DNA from: Vitrella brassicaformis
Lineage: Eukaryota > Sar > Vitrellaceae
Length of the DNA stretch: 64,000 bases
Assembly: GCA_001179505.1 (NCBI GenBank)
Contig: CDMY01000688.1
Location: 118,002-182,001, forward strand
Direction: 5' to 3'
The position numbers were made by a program, and so were the translations under genes. This document shows positions 31,422-42,827 of the stretch, one piece after another. Position 1 is the stretch's first letter; the number at the start of each line of letters is the position of its first letter. The notes under the pieces are model-generated. The model saw only the letters and a program-made list of their open reading frames with translations, was not told where the DNA came from and ran no database searches.

Positions 31422-34400
31422 TCGCCACCGTCGCTCCCACCTGTGGCCAACCGACGCATGCAAGGCGTCACGGAGCGGCTGATGAGCATGGACCTCCTTG
31501 CCTTGGGCGCCTTGGGGCGGGCCACGACCTCCCAGCCTGTGGGCTCGGCTGCCGAGGGTCTGAGAGGTCCCTGTGGGGCCACGTTGGCTGGGGCCCCCAA
31601 GGGCCGGCAGGCGCGCAGTTCAGTGGTTCGGCAACCACGGAGAAGCTGGAGGAGGACAACAGCAAGGAGGAGGAGGCGCCCCGTGAGCCGGCAGCGCCGC
31701 GTGCCTTTGCCTAGCGAGATGACGATGCTTGGCGAGTTCCTGCTGTGGGCGACACAGCCGCCGGCCTATCGGCTGATCAAGAGGGCCGCCAAGGGCGGCC
31801 AGGGGGAAGGCGAGGCACCCGCATTGGGCCAACGCAGAAGCTGCAGGACACAAGCAAGGAGGAGGAGGCGACCCCCGAGCCCGCCGTCAAAGAGACCGCC
31901 TCCGAGGGACCCCATCGAGCCACCCCTTCCCCCCACACAGGCCGCAGAGGCACCCCCCGCCGTCCCTGCACCGTCAGAGCCGCCTGCCCCGCCACCCACG
32001 GCAGCAGGACCTCCTGCGCCACCAGCTGCGGCGGCTGCTGAAGGCGACAAAGTCACTGACATAGAGAAATTCAAGCCGAGAGAGCAGCCAGAGGAGCCAC
32101 ACGTGGCAGAGGAGACAAGAGAGGATGCAGCAGCAACAGCACCGGCCGAGGAGCCTTCAAGGGAAGTTGAGCAGGAGGAGGATGGCCCACAGGATGAGGA
32201 GCAGCAACCGCTAGATGAGGAAGAGGTCAGCGGGCGGGAAAATAGTGCACTGGACTTCATTGCATTCATTGCTTGTCTGTCTGTATGTCTGTCTGTCTGT
32301 CTGTGCGTCGCATGTGTGCGCATCAGAATCCCGACAAGGGACTGAGCCAGCCAGCCCCCATTGTCCACAGACAACAGCCTGCAGACAACGTACGCACTCA
32401 CACACTCACACACTCACACACTCACACACACACATACACACATACACACACACATCGACGACAGCCGTCAGCTCGTGTGCCCATATCTGTTCTGATCCCA
32501 TGTTTGTTGTGTCAGGATACCTCCCGCCGCGTGTACTCCCGAGACAGACTCCTCGCCTGCAAGCCGCCGGGAAGCAAGCAGAGACCCCGCCCGACACAGA
32601 GAGACTGACAAGCCGTGTGCAAGGGTGCATCGGTGCTCTGTGTGCAGGTGAGCGACGAGCCGCCCGAGGAGGTGGCCAATCTGCACGATGCGGTCGTCCA
32701 GCGGCAGCCAGGAGGCGCCTTCGACTCCAGCCCTGTGTTCCGGGGTCGCTCCCGACTCAGCCTGCGGCCCAGTGGAGGGGGAGGATCATCTACTGTCCCG
32801 GTGCGTCTGTCTGTCTGTCTGTCTAGACACACGCCGACACACATGCACTTATTCTTTGCACCTTTGCTGCAGATGTTTGGCCAGGACTTCCAGCCGTCGC
32901 CAGCCCGGCTGGACAGCTACGACAAGAAGTCCCCTCCGAGCGACGCATCACCTCCCGGCTCTTCCGGCAGGGGTCAGTGCGATAGAAGTGTCATTGCATA
33001 AGCAGGGCTGAATGGATGGACGGCTGGCTTTGTGTGTATCTGGCAGCGCCCCCTCCTGGAGCGGACGGTGGGTACGTTCCAGTGCCGGCGCCGAGTGCCA
33101 ACGCGTACCGCGTGACGAAGCCGACGGAGAGGAACCAGGTCATCGAGCGGGAAGCCAAGAGCAAACTCAACAAGCTTACCATCGAGAAATTCGAAGTCAT
33201 CGCCGAAAAACTGGGTCAGTAGCTCGGTGGCACTGACGGGGAGGGAGGGAGGGAGGGAGGGAGGGACGGAGGAAGGGCCACATCAGTGTGCATCCCGTGT
33301 GTGCCTTGTCTGCCTGTGTGTGCGTGTGCGTGTGCAGCCCAACAGTGCGAGCAGCTGCAGAGTGGAGAGGACCTCGACTTGTTTGTCGCTGTCGTTTTCG
33401 AAAAGGTCGGACCAATCGGCCCACACATTGGAGCATTTGAGACATGTTTGTGTTGTGTGTTGTGTGCGGTGCAATGCATGAAGGCTGTGTCCGAGCCCAA
33501 CTTCAGCGAGATGTACGCTGACCTGTGCCTGATCCTTGGCTGGCGGTCACCTGAGTTCCCACACGAGAAGGAGAAGGGCAAGACCTTTCGCAGGGCGCTC
33601 CTCAACAAGTGCCAAGAGGAGTTCGAAAAGTGGGAGACAGAAGCCCTCTCACACACACACACACACACACACACAGACAACCTTCATTTCTGTGTGTGCG
33701 TGTGTAAACAGGCTGCCCGAGACCAAGATGACGCTGAGCGACGAGGACAAAGCGGGGCTCTCGCCCGACGACCAGGATATCAAGCTCAAGAAACTCAAGG
33801 ACCGAATACTTGGAAGTGAGCACCTCATGTGACTTACGCGCATCCACTCATCCAATCCACTCACGACACACTTTCTCTGCTATGTCTCTGTGTATGTGTG
33901 TGTGTGTGTGTTTAGACATCAAGTTCATCGGGGAGCTGTTCCTGCGTCGGCTGCTGCCGACCAAGGTCGTCAAGGAGGTCGTCACCTCACTCATCGGCGA
34001 GGACGCCTCGTACTCGCCAGAGGAGCTCTTCATCGAATGCCTTTGCACGCTCGTCACAACTATCGGTCAGTACTTTTCACAAACACACAGACGGAGAGAG
34101 AGGGAGGGAGACGACCCTCAGACGGGCAAGGTGCGGTCGCTATGGGTGCAGGATTGACGCTCGAGTCCACTGACGCCGGCAAGCAGCTGCTGACGCACTT
34201 CATCAGCCGAATGACGGAGCTCAAGGACCAGGACAAGTACTCCACGCGGATCAAATTCGCGCTACAGGTACGCACCTGGGCAGGCAGGCAGCCAGGCAGG
34301 CAGGCAAGGAGGCAGACAATGCATTTCCGTTTGTCAGTCTTTCCCTCCCTCACGCCATCGTGCGTGTGTGTGTGTGTGTGCAGGACGTATTGGATTTGCG

Positions 34401-35394
34401 CAAGAACGACTGGCGGCAGAAGGTGCACAAGGAGAAGGCAAAGGCGCTCAGCGACATCAGAGAGGACGTGAGCACACTTTTCCCCCCCACACACAGAGGC
34501 AGCCAAGCTCATACGCCGTTTGTTTGTCAGGTCAAGAGGGAGGAGGCCATGGGCGGGGCCATCCACGCTGCACAGCAAGGCACCTTTCAGTTCGTCGGCA
34601 GGAGAACCGACGTGCGCACACACACTATTACACACACAGACCAACCACACACACTTTGACGCATCCACCATGTCTTTTGGTTGGTCGGTTCATCATCCTT
34701 CAGACGATCTACGAGCCCTACATGGACAGGCAGCGCGAGTTGTTCGACTCGAAGGAGACGGCCAAGAAGGAAGTGGTCAGAAACCAAGACCCGTCAAGCA
34801 ACGATGTTCGTGTCACCATACTGTCGTCTGTGGTGCATGTGCTGTGTTGTCGCAGGGTGGCAACCGCGTTGAGGCCGTCACCCAGACCTCACAGACATCA
34901 CAGACATCGCAGCAGCAGCAGCAGCAGCAGCCGAAACCATACGGTAGGCGAAGCGCCACCTCTCACCTCACCCGGCACAATTGCTTCCTGTGCGCGTATT
35001 CCGTCCCTCTTCGTTCGTTTGTCTAGGTGGCCCCCCTGGTATGCAGCTGCCATCTCCGTCGGCCAAGCCCGAGGCTGCCCCTGCTGTCGGCCCCACTCCG
35101 CCCGCACCCAGCCAAGTCCCCAACTTCGCCGGCGCCCCGCCAGCAGCCGCACAGGCGCAGGCCACCACGCCGCAGCCTCAGCAGACGGCGACTCAGCAGC
35201 AAGTGCAGACTCCTCAGGCCGCCAAGGACGACAAGGCACCCGGTGCCGTCACTGCCGCTGCCCGGATCGGGACGGTCACGGCTGCCGCTGGTGAGATCGT
35301 CGGCCGTGGAGTAAGACTCGCGCCTCCGGTCAGGATCCACCCACCGCATCCTGGGAAGCGGTGGGTGGTGAAACGGCAGGTGGGCAGCGAGTGA
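31422..35394 (+). CDS. eIF4G-like translation initiation scaffold, chimeric at both ends
   Basis: The exon that opens in dynein AAA3 stays open to an acidic Pro/Ala/Glu-rich region (KVTDIEKFKPREQPEEP...), which reads as eIF4G N-terminal sequence. At about 32535 VYSRDRLLACK matches the eIF4E-binding motif YxxxxL plus a hydrophobic residue. SKLNKLTIEKFEVIAEKL opens the MIF4G domain, which continues through CEQLQSGEDLDLFVAVVFEKA, NFSEMYADLCLIL, FRRALLNKCQEEFE, IKFIGELFLRRLLPTKVV and the helix pairs up to IRED (about 34465). The exon at 32520-32608 reaches TGA before a clear donor, so that joint is unresolved. The last part (34774-35291) is a copy of exons from the 46-52 kb gene. The true N-terminus and promoter are unclear. 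Confidence 0.75.
34774..35291 (+). repeat. Duplicated exon-intron block shared with 49.46-49.99 kb (opposite strand)
   Basis: From GTGGTCAGAAACCAAG onward, this stretch and the reverse complement of about 49460-49990 agree almost base for base. The block takes in an intron (GTCAGA...GTCGCAG), the exon GGNRVEAVTQTSQTSQ with a Gln tract, a second intron and the Pro/Ala/Gln exon GPPGMQLPSPSAKPE...AAKDDKAPG. Homology begins exactly at an intron donor and ends near GTCACGGCTGCCGCTG. Here it forms the 3' end of the eIF4G-like frame; in the other locus it is internal. Confidence 0.85.
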
Positions 35395-35760
35395 GGCCGT
35401 CCCGATTGACGGCTCCATCAGTGGTCTGTGCTCAGCAGTGGACGAGAGAGAGAGGGAGAGTGCTGTGGTGTGCGTGGCCTCACTATACCTTTCTGCCTAT
35501 CTATGTATCTCCCTGCGTGTGTCCAGTGGATGGGTTCGCGCGTGGCCTCACTATACCTTTCTGCCTATCTATGTATCCTCCTACCTTCTTTCTCGTGATG
35601 CTGTACGTGCGTTGGTGGTTGGCATCATGATCATGCCAAGCTTGTGTGTGCCTGAGGTGCGTTGTGTCCGTTGCGGTGTGCTGCCTGCCTGGCGCTCCTC
35701 TTCCCCCTTGATGTGCGTACGTGTATATGTATAACACTCTGTGTGACAGACACGTGTGTG
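35376..35760 (+). repeat. Left copy of a ~380-bp inverted repeat (partner 45.40-45.77 kb)
   Basis: From GGCAGGTGG and gtgaggccgtcccgattgac through tggtctgtgctcag to the TGTATAACACTCTGTGTGAC end, this matches the reverse complement of 45395-45770 with small indels. It overlaps the 3' end and UTR of the eIF4G-like gene. Inside, a unit beginning GTGGCCTCACTATACC is tandemly repeated (about 35476 and 35541). Confidence 0.8.
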
Positions 35761-36225
35761 TCACTACGACGATTGCAATGCTTGTTGTGTTTTAGCTTTT
35801 TTTTTAGCCTGATGTGTTAATTCTCATTGTGTCTTTTCTTTAGCCTGTTGTGTAATTCTGAAGAATGAACCAACTGTGACCTCATCGTGCGTGAATGACT
35901 TAGTTGTTGGCATTGAGTGACGTTTGATTGATTAACGAATGAATGGTCGAGTCCCACAGACAGCGCCATACACCCACCCACCCACCCACCCATCCACCCA
36001 TCCAGCCATCCATTCATTCATTCATTCGTAAGTGTCACCAGGGGGGCCCTGTTGCTTTTCCTTCGCATGCCGTCAAAGCCCGCCTTGACCCAATCCATCA
36101 TTTGCTTTGTACTGGCACCCATCTCATCCTCCCTCCCTGGAAGTCATAGACAGACAGACAAGCACACGCAGCAAGCAACGGATAATGAGACATTACATTC
36201 CCAGGTGTGAAGGCAGGGCCCCCCC
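35761..36225. other. AT-richer spacer, no gene seen
   Basis: Unlike most of the window it has T-rich runs (tttttttt at about 35799) and an ACCC/CATT repeat tract (35970-36028). No coding sequence recognised. Confidence 0.4.
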
Positions 36226-36226
36226 G

Positions 36227-36301
36227 GTAAGAAATTATGCGTATCATGACAAGATATGTGCTTGCACTCTGTTGCTGCGTGTGGTTGTCCATGACGTGCA
36301 G
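36227..36301 (+). repeat. Intron-like element copy 1 (plus orientation)
   Basis: A 75-bp GTAAG...GTGCAG unit, preceded by a C-rich CCCCCCCG edge and followed by GCCATGAAGTG. Four near-identical copies lie in the opposite orientation at 38771, 41924, 42349 and 42828. Shared core words include gtgcgtat (attatgcgtat in this copy), catgacaag, cttgcactctgttgctgcg and gtccatgacgtgcag. Confidence 0.8.
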
Positions 36302-36528
36302 GCCATGAAGTGTGTTTTGTGTGTGTGTTGTGTTTGTGTTTTGTGTGTGTATTGTGTTGTTTTTTGTGTGTGTGGGTGGTGCGTATGGGATGGATGCCTC
36401 GGTGACATTTCCATCCATTTCAATCAACGAATGATGCAAACTGTTACTTACATGCACACGCATATATATCCGTCCACACACACAGGTACACGCTTCCCGT
36501 AGGCACCGCACCCAACGCGCATACGGAA

Positions 36529-36590
36529 AGAATGGGACTGTGGATATAAAATTTAGGCAGCCATGGGCAGAGTCGCCCTGTCTGTCTGGC
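36529..36590. repeat. Dispersed 'gaatgggact' module, copy 1
   Basis: Contains aatgggactgtggatataaa followed by tttaggcagccatgggcag. Related copies lie at 39570-39655, 40928-41002 and 43205-43277. In those copies the opposite strand encodes LPTFYIHSPILQS-like peptide and the module ends in cggccgtaacacac. Confidence 0.7.
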
Positions 36591-37214
36591 CACATCATCT
36601 AAGATGTGTGTCCTCGCCCATGTCTAAATCAACACACACAAAGAGACATACATACAAGATGTGTCTGTCTGTGTATGGAAAAAGGTCAATCGAGCCACAC
36701 AGCGTGTCGCTCGCTCACACGTACAAAGAGACACAGGTTGGTTATGAGGTCACAGTTAGTTCGTTCGTTATGTCCCACCCACACATCCGCTACGGCAAGC
36801 CGCGCGACCCAACCAGCTCTCACGCACCGACCTGACTGACCATCATCATCATTATCACACAACAGGCTAAGAAAAACAGGCTAAAGAAAGAACACAACAG
36901 GCTAAAGCAAAAGCGAAAACACCACAAGCACAACACACCAAACACACAACAAAACAAAACAAAACAAAACACACCACGCCACACCGAAAGACATGACCAT
37001 GGCCATGTCTTTCACACGCACGGCGGCAATGAAAGCGCCGCGCCCGCCGCAAGGGAACGAGCGGACACACAAGACCGCGTGCGTGGCTGGAGTGGTAGGA
37101 CACACCCACCAGACACAGGCAAACAGACAGACAAACGAATTGCTTTGCTCCCGTAGCTAAGCTCTCTTTCACGTGTGCCACGCATCCACCATACCATGCA
37201 GCACTCAGGTGACA

Positions 37215-38276
37215 CTACACTGACTGGCGACGTGTGTGCATGAACTCGGCCCACAGCAGGAATTCGCCGAGCATCACAATCAGTGAGTCGGCCTTGGCTT
37301 GCTGTCTGCGGATCTTCTTGCGCCGCTGCTTGCGGGCATTCTTGCTGATGCCGGAGTCCTTCTCGTAGGTGGCCTGCAGCCGCTCTGCGAGGGTGGCGGC
37401 CTTGGCGGGCGGCACGGCGGGGTCGGGCTTCGGATCTGACACACAGACAGACAGGGAGGCAGGGAGGGAGAGGCAGAGAGGGAGACGGGTGTGGAGTGAG
37501 TTGATGAGTGATTGGTTGGATGAGTGTGTCTGTGTGTGTCTGTCTGACGACGTGTGTGCGCAGCGGGGTCAATGATGTATGTCGAACTCGGCCCACAGCA
37601 GGAATTCGCCGACCATCACAATCAGTGAGTCGGCCTTGGCCATCTGCTTGCGGATTTTCTGGCACCGCTTCTTGCGTGCATTCTTGGTCAGGCCGGAGTC
37701 CTGCTTGTAGGTGGCCTGCAGCCGCTCTCTGAGGGCGGCGGCCTTGGGGGACGGCACGGCCTGCTCGGGCTTCGGATCTGACAGACAGACAGACAGACAG
37801 GGAGTGAGTGAGTGAGTGAGAGGCAGAGAGGCAGAGAGGGAGACGGGTGGTGTGGAGTGAGTGGATGAGTGGTTGGATGGATGAGTGTGTCTGTGTGTGT
37901 CCGACGACGTGTGCGCACCCAGTGTCTTGTCCAGGTCCCCGATCTCCTGGAAGTGAACGTGTGCCTCTGCTGCTCCATGAAGTCTCGGAAGATCAGCCGC
38001 TCGCAAACAAAGATGTCTATGCAATCGACGAACACGTAACCGTCGACGACCCGCCAGCCTCGCCGTCCTCCTTGCCCTGCTCGTGGATGGTGGCGAGGCG
38101 AGGCTGCTCCTTTCCCTGCTTGGCCTTGGCTTGCTGCTTTCGGATCTTCTTGCGCCGCTTCTTGCGGGCGTTCTTCGTCAGGCCGGAGTCATGGTCGTAG
38201 GTGGCCTGCCGACGCTCTGTGAGGGTGGGCTCGTCCTTGGGGACGACTCGGCCTGCTCGGGCTTCAGATCTGACAC

Positions 38277-38280
<4 letters not shown>
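37215..38280 (-). repeat. Three tandem copies of a basic exon module
   Basis: Minus-strand exons at about 37230-37440, 37570-37780 and 38060-38275 encode variants of one peptide: SDPKPxxAVPxxKAAxLxER, then LQATYxxDSGxxKNARKxRxxKIRxQ. The first two end DSLIVMLGEFLLWAEF and DSLIVMVGEFLLWAEF. Each is preceded by a CTGT-repeat acceptor region. The third has a different tail (VVDGYVFVDCIDIFV in another frame), so it has diverged. The words GEFLLWA also occur in the eIF4G 5' region (about 31730) and near 41600. This may be a multi-exon gene built by exon duplication, or a decaying array. Confidence 0.6.
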
Positions 38281-38309
<29 letters not shown>

Positions 38310-38770
38310 TAGGCAGGACGTACAGTCACCTGCGAACTCACATCGATTTTGTTGTCATAACCGCCGCGCTCTTGGTAGTCCTCTCACCTCACGTGGTAAT
38401 CGTCGGCCGTCTTGCCAATCAGGTCATCAGATTGTCAAGATGCGCCAATTGCTTTCCAGATGCGCCGCAATTGCCGGCATCTGGCAAAAAACACATATTC
38501 ATTCTGTAAGCACATGAATTCAAAGATGCAGACCTGCGGATGCCTGTGGGTATCGACAGACCGCAGCTTCGTCATATGAGATAAAATCTCGTCTGGATAT
38601 AAAATGTAGGCACCGATGCATCTGCGACAAGAGACATAGGAGGCACAATTCAATTGACTTACATTACCGCGCTTCATCGCGTTTCTTGCCTGCTGTCTCT
38701 GTCTGGTCTCCTTCGCTCGTTGCGTTCTTTCCGCTGCTTTCCAAGCCCGAATGGGCACCCACTTCATGGC

Positions 38771-38847
38771 CTGCACGTCATGGACAACCACACGCAGCAA
38801 CAGAGTGCAAGCATATCTTGTCATGATAGATACGCACAATTCCTTAC
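38771..38847 (-). repeat. Intron-like element copy 2
   Basis: Reads GTAAGGAATTGTGCG...GACGTGCAG on the minus strand. The upstream exon edge encodes EKSGTAPA and the downstream exon starts AMKWVPIRAWKAAER. That exon stays open for 34 codons to a GTAATG donor, so here the element looks like a working intron in a coding frame. Confidence 0.75.
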
Positions 38848-39360
38848 CGCCGGGGCCGTGCCGCTTTTCTCGGGCCAGCCGTGGAAGCCGGCCTTGGGAG
38901 GGATCAGTGGCTGCAAGCGGCCAGGAGGACCAGCCGTAGGCCGCGGGCCGCCACGATGACATGCACCTGCAGGCACAAACAAACCACAATGAATGCTCTC
39001 ACAATGCACTCATGGATGAACACACATGCATCCCATCCCATCCCATCCCATCCCATCACCCACACTGTACTGTACTGTATGTGTGTGTCCGTACCTCTGC
39101 CGGGCAAGAGAGCGGCTCCGCGCCTCTGCTGTGGGCTCCGTGCTTGGCGGCCTCCTGCTCCTGCTGCTCCTTCTCCAGCTGCTCGCGCTTGGCCTTGGCC
39201 CGCTCACGTCTGGCGGTCTTGTTCAGGGGCCACTCCTGGTTCTCGTGGCCCTTCTTCTCCTGCAGGATGTTCCACACCGCCCATACCCTGCACACATAAA
39301 GCACAGACACAGCAACTTTTTCAGCCTGTGGAAGTGACATAGAAGCCAGACAGCTCATGA
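38848..39360 (-). pseudogene. Rearranged copy of exons 2-3 of the 46-52 kb UBA-like gene
   Basis: The minus strand encodes VWNILQEKKGHENQEWPLNK with RRERAKAKREQLEKEQQEQE, close to VWNILQDKKGHENEEWQQPL with KRERAKAKREQQEKEQQEAA at 51.6 kb. It is followed after an intron by GPRPTAGPPGRLQPLIPPKAGF, matching GPRPAAGPPGGLQPLIRPKAGF at 51.25 kb. The first UBA exon is missing and the second fragment runs into intron-like element 2. I read it as a displaced gene fragment. Confidence 0.75.
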
Positions 39361-39660
39361 GGAATCTGTCTTCTGCATCGTGTGCACAGTCTCTTACTTA
39401 CACTCATCGACCAGGCCTCCCATTCGATCGAGCTGATACCGACCTAAACCACAACGAATGGGGACACACAATGTCTAGCTGGCTAGATGTGGCGATAAAG
39501 TGTGTACCTTTTGTGGCCATGTTCTTGTAGAAGCGGTTGCGATGTATGAGTCGACGGGCAATCGATTGAAGAATGGGACTATGGATATAAAATGTAGGCA
39601 GCCATGGGCGGGGTTGCCCTATCGTGAACGGCCGTAACACACACCGCTGAACCTTGACAC
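39315..39660. repeat. Direct repeat A (partner 42.96-43.28 kb)
   Basis: The run from cagcaacttttTCAGCCTGT through gacatagaagccagacagct to the gaatgggact module at 39570 recurs in the same orientation at 42963-43280 with a few percent change and small indels. Confidence 0.75.
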
Positions 39661-40646
39661 ACAGAGACACACAGACACACAGCCATGGTGTTTGTGTGTC
39701 GTTTGTGTAGCGCGAGAAGCGTACCGAGGAAGTGTTTGATGAAGACCAGTATGTCTCTGGTTGGCGACTTGTGGCGCGTAGTGTGTCGTGTTTTGGGTAC
39801 CTACCCATCTGTTGGACGTTGACATCCTTGAACTGAGAGAGGCTCCTGGCGCCGATCAGGTCGTCTTGGCTGTCCCACTTGATGACACTGCACACCATAC
39901 ATCCACACATCAACGTGATCAGCAAATCGCCTGGGCGTCCGCTCCAGCTTACGGGGGTATCTTCCAGTCCGTCCCCTCCAGCTTCAAATCCGTGTTGATC
40001 ACTGTTCTGAGCGGCTGGTCGAGCGACTGGACCTGCTTGGATCCGCTAGCAGCAGCCATCTCTGGGCCATCCAGACCACAACCACACCCACATCACACCA
40101 TACACGTCGTCACGAAGACACCTCCCTCCCTCCCTCACCTGGCGCCAACGCAGGTAGTGACACCTCCAAAGCCTCCTCAACACGCGACATTAGCTGGTCA
40201 AACTCGCTCGACTGGCCGACCAAATGCCGCATCACCCTGAGGAACTTCTGCAGTGAGTCGGCCTCGCTGGACTGCCTGGTAAGATATCCCCTGATGATGT
40301 CGGTGCGCTCTCTGCCGAGGCAGGCTCAGCGGCGAGCACGTCCTCGAGCAGGTTCACGAGATGCTGACGGAGGGTGATGGGCGTGAAGGCCGCTTCGGGC
40401 AAGCGCAGCGCTGACAAGGAAAGACAAGCTGACGTGACATGACGGTGAGGCGTACGGCTGTGCTGTGGTCGTGTGTGTTGAATTTAACTCACCTGGTGCG
40501 GTGTGGTCGCTCCCGCCACTGGCCCCTCGATGCGAGCATCCCACAATTGACGATGGCGATGGTGGCGCCATAGCCCAGGCTGACGAATTCCTCAATGACG
40601 GCCGCGAGGGTGTTGGGATGGTCGCGTGACAGCCCCTTGACATTCT
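39404..40646 (-). CDS. Unrecognised gene interleaved with repeats
   Basis: Minus-strand exons with matching phases: 40493-40646 (NVKGLSRDHPNTLAAVIEEF), 40139-40410 (LRQHLVNLLEDVLAAEPAS, then SLQKFLRVMRHLVGQSSEFD), 39953-40061 (MAAASGSKQVQSLDQPLRTV) and 39805-39887 (VIKWDSQDDLIGARSLSQFK). A short exon near 39740 reads ILVFIKHFL, and exons at about 39520-39660 and 39405-39450 carry FYIHSPILQSIARRLIHRN and RYQLDRMGGLVDE. The 40139-40410 exon changes frame once, near 40305. No upstream start is seen. Helical and soluble; function unknown. The last exons lie in repeat A, so the 3' end may be acquired sequence. Confidence 0.45.
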
Positions 40647-40927
40647 CTGAACACGCACATACAGACAGTCACCAACAAACAGACAGACAGAGACACATAC
40701 AATCTGTCTTATGAGTGATCGCATTGTCTTTTCCTGCTGATTTTTACATCGAATTTAAGCGGTCTTGGCCTTCGCCATTTTTCCCATTGTTGTAGGTGGC
40801 TGAAGGGTGGTGCTTGGCTCGCGGGCTTCTCGTCAATAGCTGGGCCACAATGCATCCCAAGCATGTGTCTCAAGACCACGATATGACTTGCGACCACAGC
40901 ACACGACAACACAGCAATAGACGACTG

Positions 40928-41002
40928 AAGAATGGGACTATGGATATAAAATGTAGGCAGCCATGGGGGAAGTCGCCCTATCTTGAGCGGCCGTAACACA
41001 CG
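40928..41002. repeat. Dispersed 'gaatgggact' module, copy 3
   Basis: Same core as at 39570 and 43205, ending gcggccgtaacacacg. Here the far edge reads CCATTCTTCAG on the minus strand, a good splice acceptor, whereas the other copies have TTCAATCG. Confidence 0.7.
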
Positions 41003-41086
41003 CGGGCTCCTTCCTGGGCAGCCTCACACACACGACACCCAAGAAGGAGAGGTATATTCATGCTGTATACACATGAATCCAAAGAT

Positions 41087-41760
41087 GCAGACCTGCGGAT
41101 ACCTCTGGGTATGAGATAAAATCTCGTCTGGATATAAAATGTAGGCACCGATGCCATCTTCTTCTTGTTGCCGGTGGCCGCTGCCTTGGTGGCCGTCTCT
41201 GTGACGGCGGCCGTGGGCGTGGGCGGCTCGTCAGCCATCACGCCATCGGTCGGCGACGCCGGCTGGGGGCCCTGCTCTTCCTGTCGCTGATGCTGCTTCT
41301 GCGGGTGCTCCTGCTGTGGGTGCTGATGCTGCTGTGGGCGGCATCGTTGGCCGGCTGCGGGCTGTTGCGAGCGCTCTGTGACGGCGCCATGGTGCGCTGC
41401 TCGTCGCTGCTGGCCTCCTTGTGCGGCCTGGGCGAGGGCTTCTCGCCCCCCTTGCCCAATCCCACGTTGGTGTGCCGTCTCTGGGACTGCGGGCTTGGGG
41501 GTCGTCTCCTCCTGCTCGCCGGTGTCCTCCGGCTTCGGCCTTGGCGCAATGTCGATAGAATCACGGCGAGCCGATAGGCCGGCGGCTGTGTTGCCCACAG
41601 CAGGAACTCGGCAAGCATCGTCATCTCGCTAGGCAGCCGCACGCGGCGCTGCCGGCTCGGGGGTCGCCTCCTCCTCCTGGCGGGTGTCCTCCTGGGCCGT
41701 GTCAGCGTCGCCGGCCCACAACTGACGAAACACCCAATACACACACACAACACAGATGCG
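41087..41760 (-). pseudogene. Fragment related to the eIF4G 5' exon, with in-frame stop
   Basis: The minus strand carries CTAGCGAGATGACGATGCTT and the run encoding GEFLLWATQPPAYRL, as at 31700-31775. The frame EEEATPEPAAPRAAA ends in a stop where the two copies part. Downstream it reads PKPEDTGEQEETTPKPAV, then a Gln-rich stretch and GVMADEPPTPTAAVTETA. The block at 41040-41158 repeats 38505-38620. I read this as shuffled coding debris, not a complete gene. Confidence 0.55.
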
Positions 41761-41923
41761 CGTGAGGTCTGTCGGTCGGTCGGTCGGTCCGTTGGTCACC
41801 TCACCTCGCACAGAGTGAGCCGAATCCATACATGAACGTCTCAAAAAGGCGAACCCCCACATCCCAAATACAAACACAACACACAAAACACAATCATCTG
41901 CGTAGGGGTATCCACTTCATGCC

Positions 41924-42006
41924 CTGCACGTCATGGACAACCACACGCAGCAACAAACAGAGTGCAAGCACATATTTTGTCATGATAGATACGCACAATT
42001 TCTTAC
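41924..42006 (-). repeat. Intron-like element copy 3 (longest)
   Basis: 83 bp, GTAAGAAATTGTGCG...GACGTGCAG. It differs from the 73-bp copies by three small insertions (tatc, tg and tttg). Downstream edge GGCATGAAGTGGATACCCC. Confidence 0.75.
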
Positions 42007-42348
42007 CCGGGGTGCCGTCCCGTATTGCATCCGGGCGCCTTCTGGCTGCCGCTGCACGGCCGCATCGCGCAGATTGGCCACCTCCTCGTCAGGCTTAGGG
42101 GCTGGGGAGGTGGGTTCTGTGGGGGGGCGGGACGGCGGGGCAAGGGACGCCTGACAGTTGGAAGGACATACAGAGCAGAGGTATTCACTCGCACGGCATC
42201 CATATCTGTCTCACCTCGTCTGTCGGCTCTTGCGATGTGGGGGCAGTCTTGCCTGCCGGCAGCCCTGACGAACCCCCACATCTTAAATACAAACACAAAC
42301 ACAACACACAAAACACAATCATCTGCGTAGGGGTATCCACTTCATGCC

Positions 42349-42421
42349 CTGCACGTCATGGACAACCACACGCAGCAACAGAGTGCAAGCATATCTTGTC
42401 ATGATACGCACAATTACTGAC
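42349..42421 (-). repeat. Intron-like element copy 4
   Basis: 73 bp. The 5' end reads GTCAGTAATTG, so its donor is weaker than GTAAG. Upstream edge encodes MREKSGRAPP, downstream GMKWIPLRR. Confidence 0.75.
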
Positions 42422-42479
42422 CGGGGGTGCCCTCCCACTTTTCTCCCGCATGCCCGCAACGCCCTGGGGGTACCCTGTG

Positions 42480-42660
42480 GCCGTCTGCTGAGCCGCCAAC
42501 CTGATGGATGCATGGATCAATGCGCAGAAAGAGGAAGACACATGGCGACGTGTGTCATGCTGGTGTGACTTGTGTGAGTGTCTTACGCTGCCGCCTGTTG
42601 CTGCTGCTGAGGACCAGCCGCAGGTCGCGGGCCGCCAAGATGCACACCTGCACAAACAAA
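42480..42660 (-). pseudogene. Chimeric fragment of the 46-52 kb gene
   Basis: The minus strand reads TATGYPQGVAG, as at 48.59 kb. Further upstream come the GCCAACCTGATGGATG and cttgtgtgagtgtcttacgc words of 48.80-48.87 kb, joined directly to gaccagccgcaggtcgcggg, which matches 51.25 kb. Two distant parts of the source gene are therefore fused here. Confidence 0.7.
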
Positions 42661-42827
42661 CCACAGACACGAACGACTCAGCCAGACAGCCACGCTACAG
42701 CCGGCCAGGGGAGTTCATCCAAAACAAAAACACAGCCATTCACCCACCGAAAACACAAACACAGCCACGCACCCAAAACACAAACACAAAGCAGGCTTCA
42801 TGCACGAATTGGTATCCACTTCTTGCC

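Noticed and set aside
37260-38060. CRISPR-like array because of regularly spaced similar blocks
   Set aside because: Blocks are more than 200 bp, coding-like and diverged, spaced by introns, in a eukaryotic genome.
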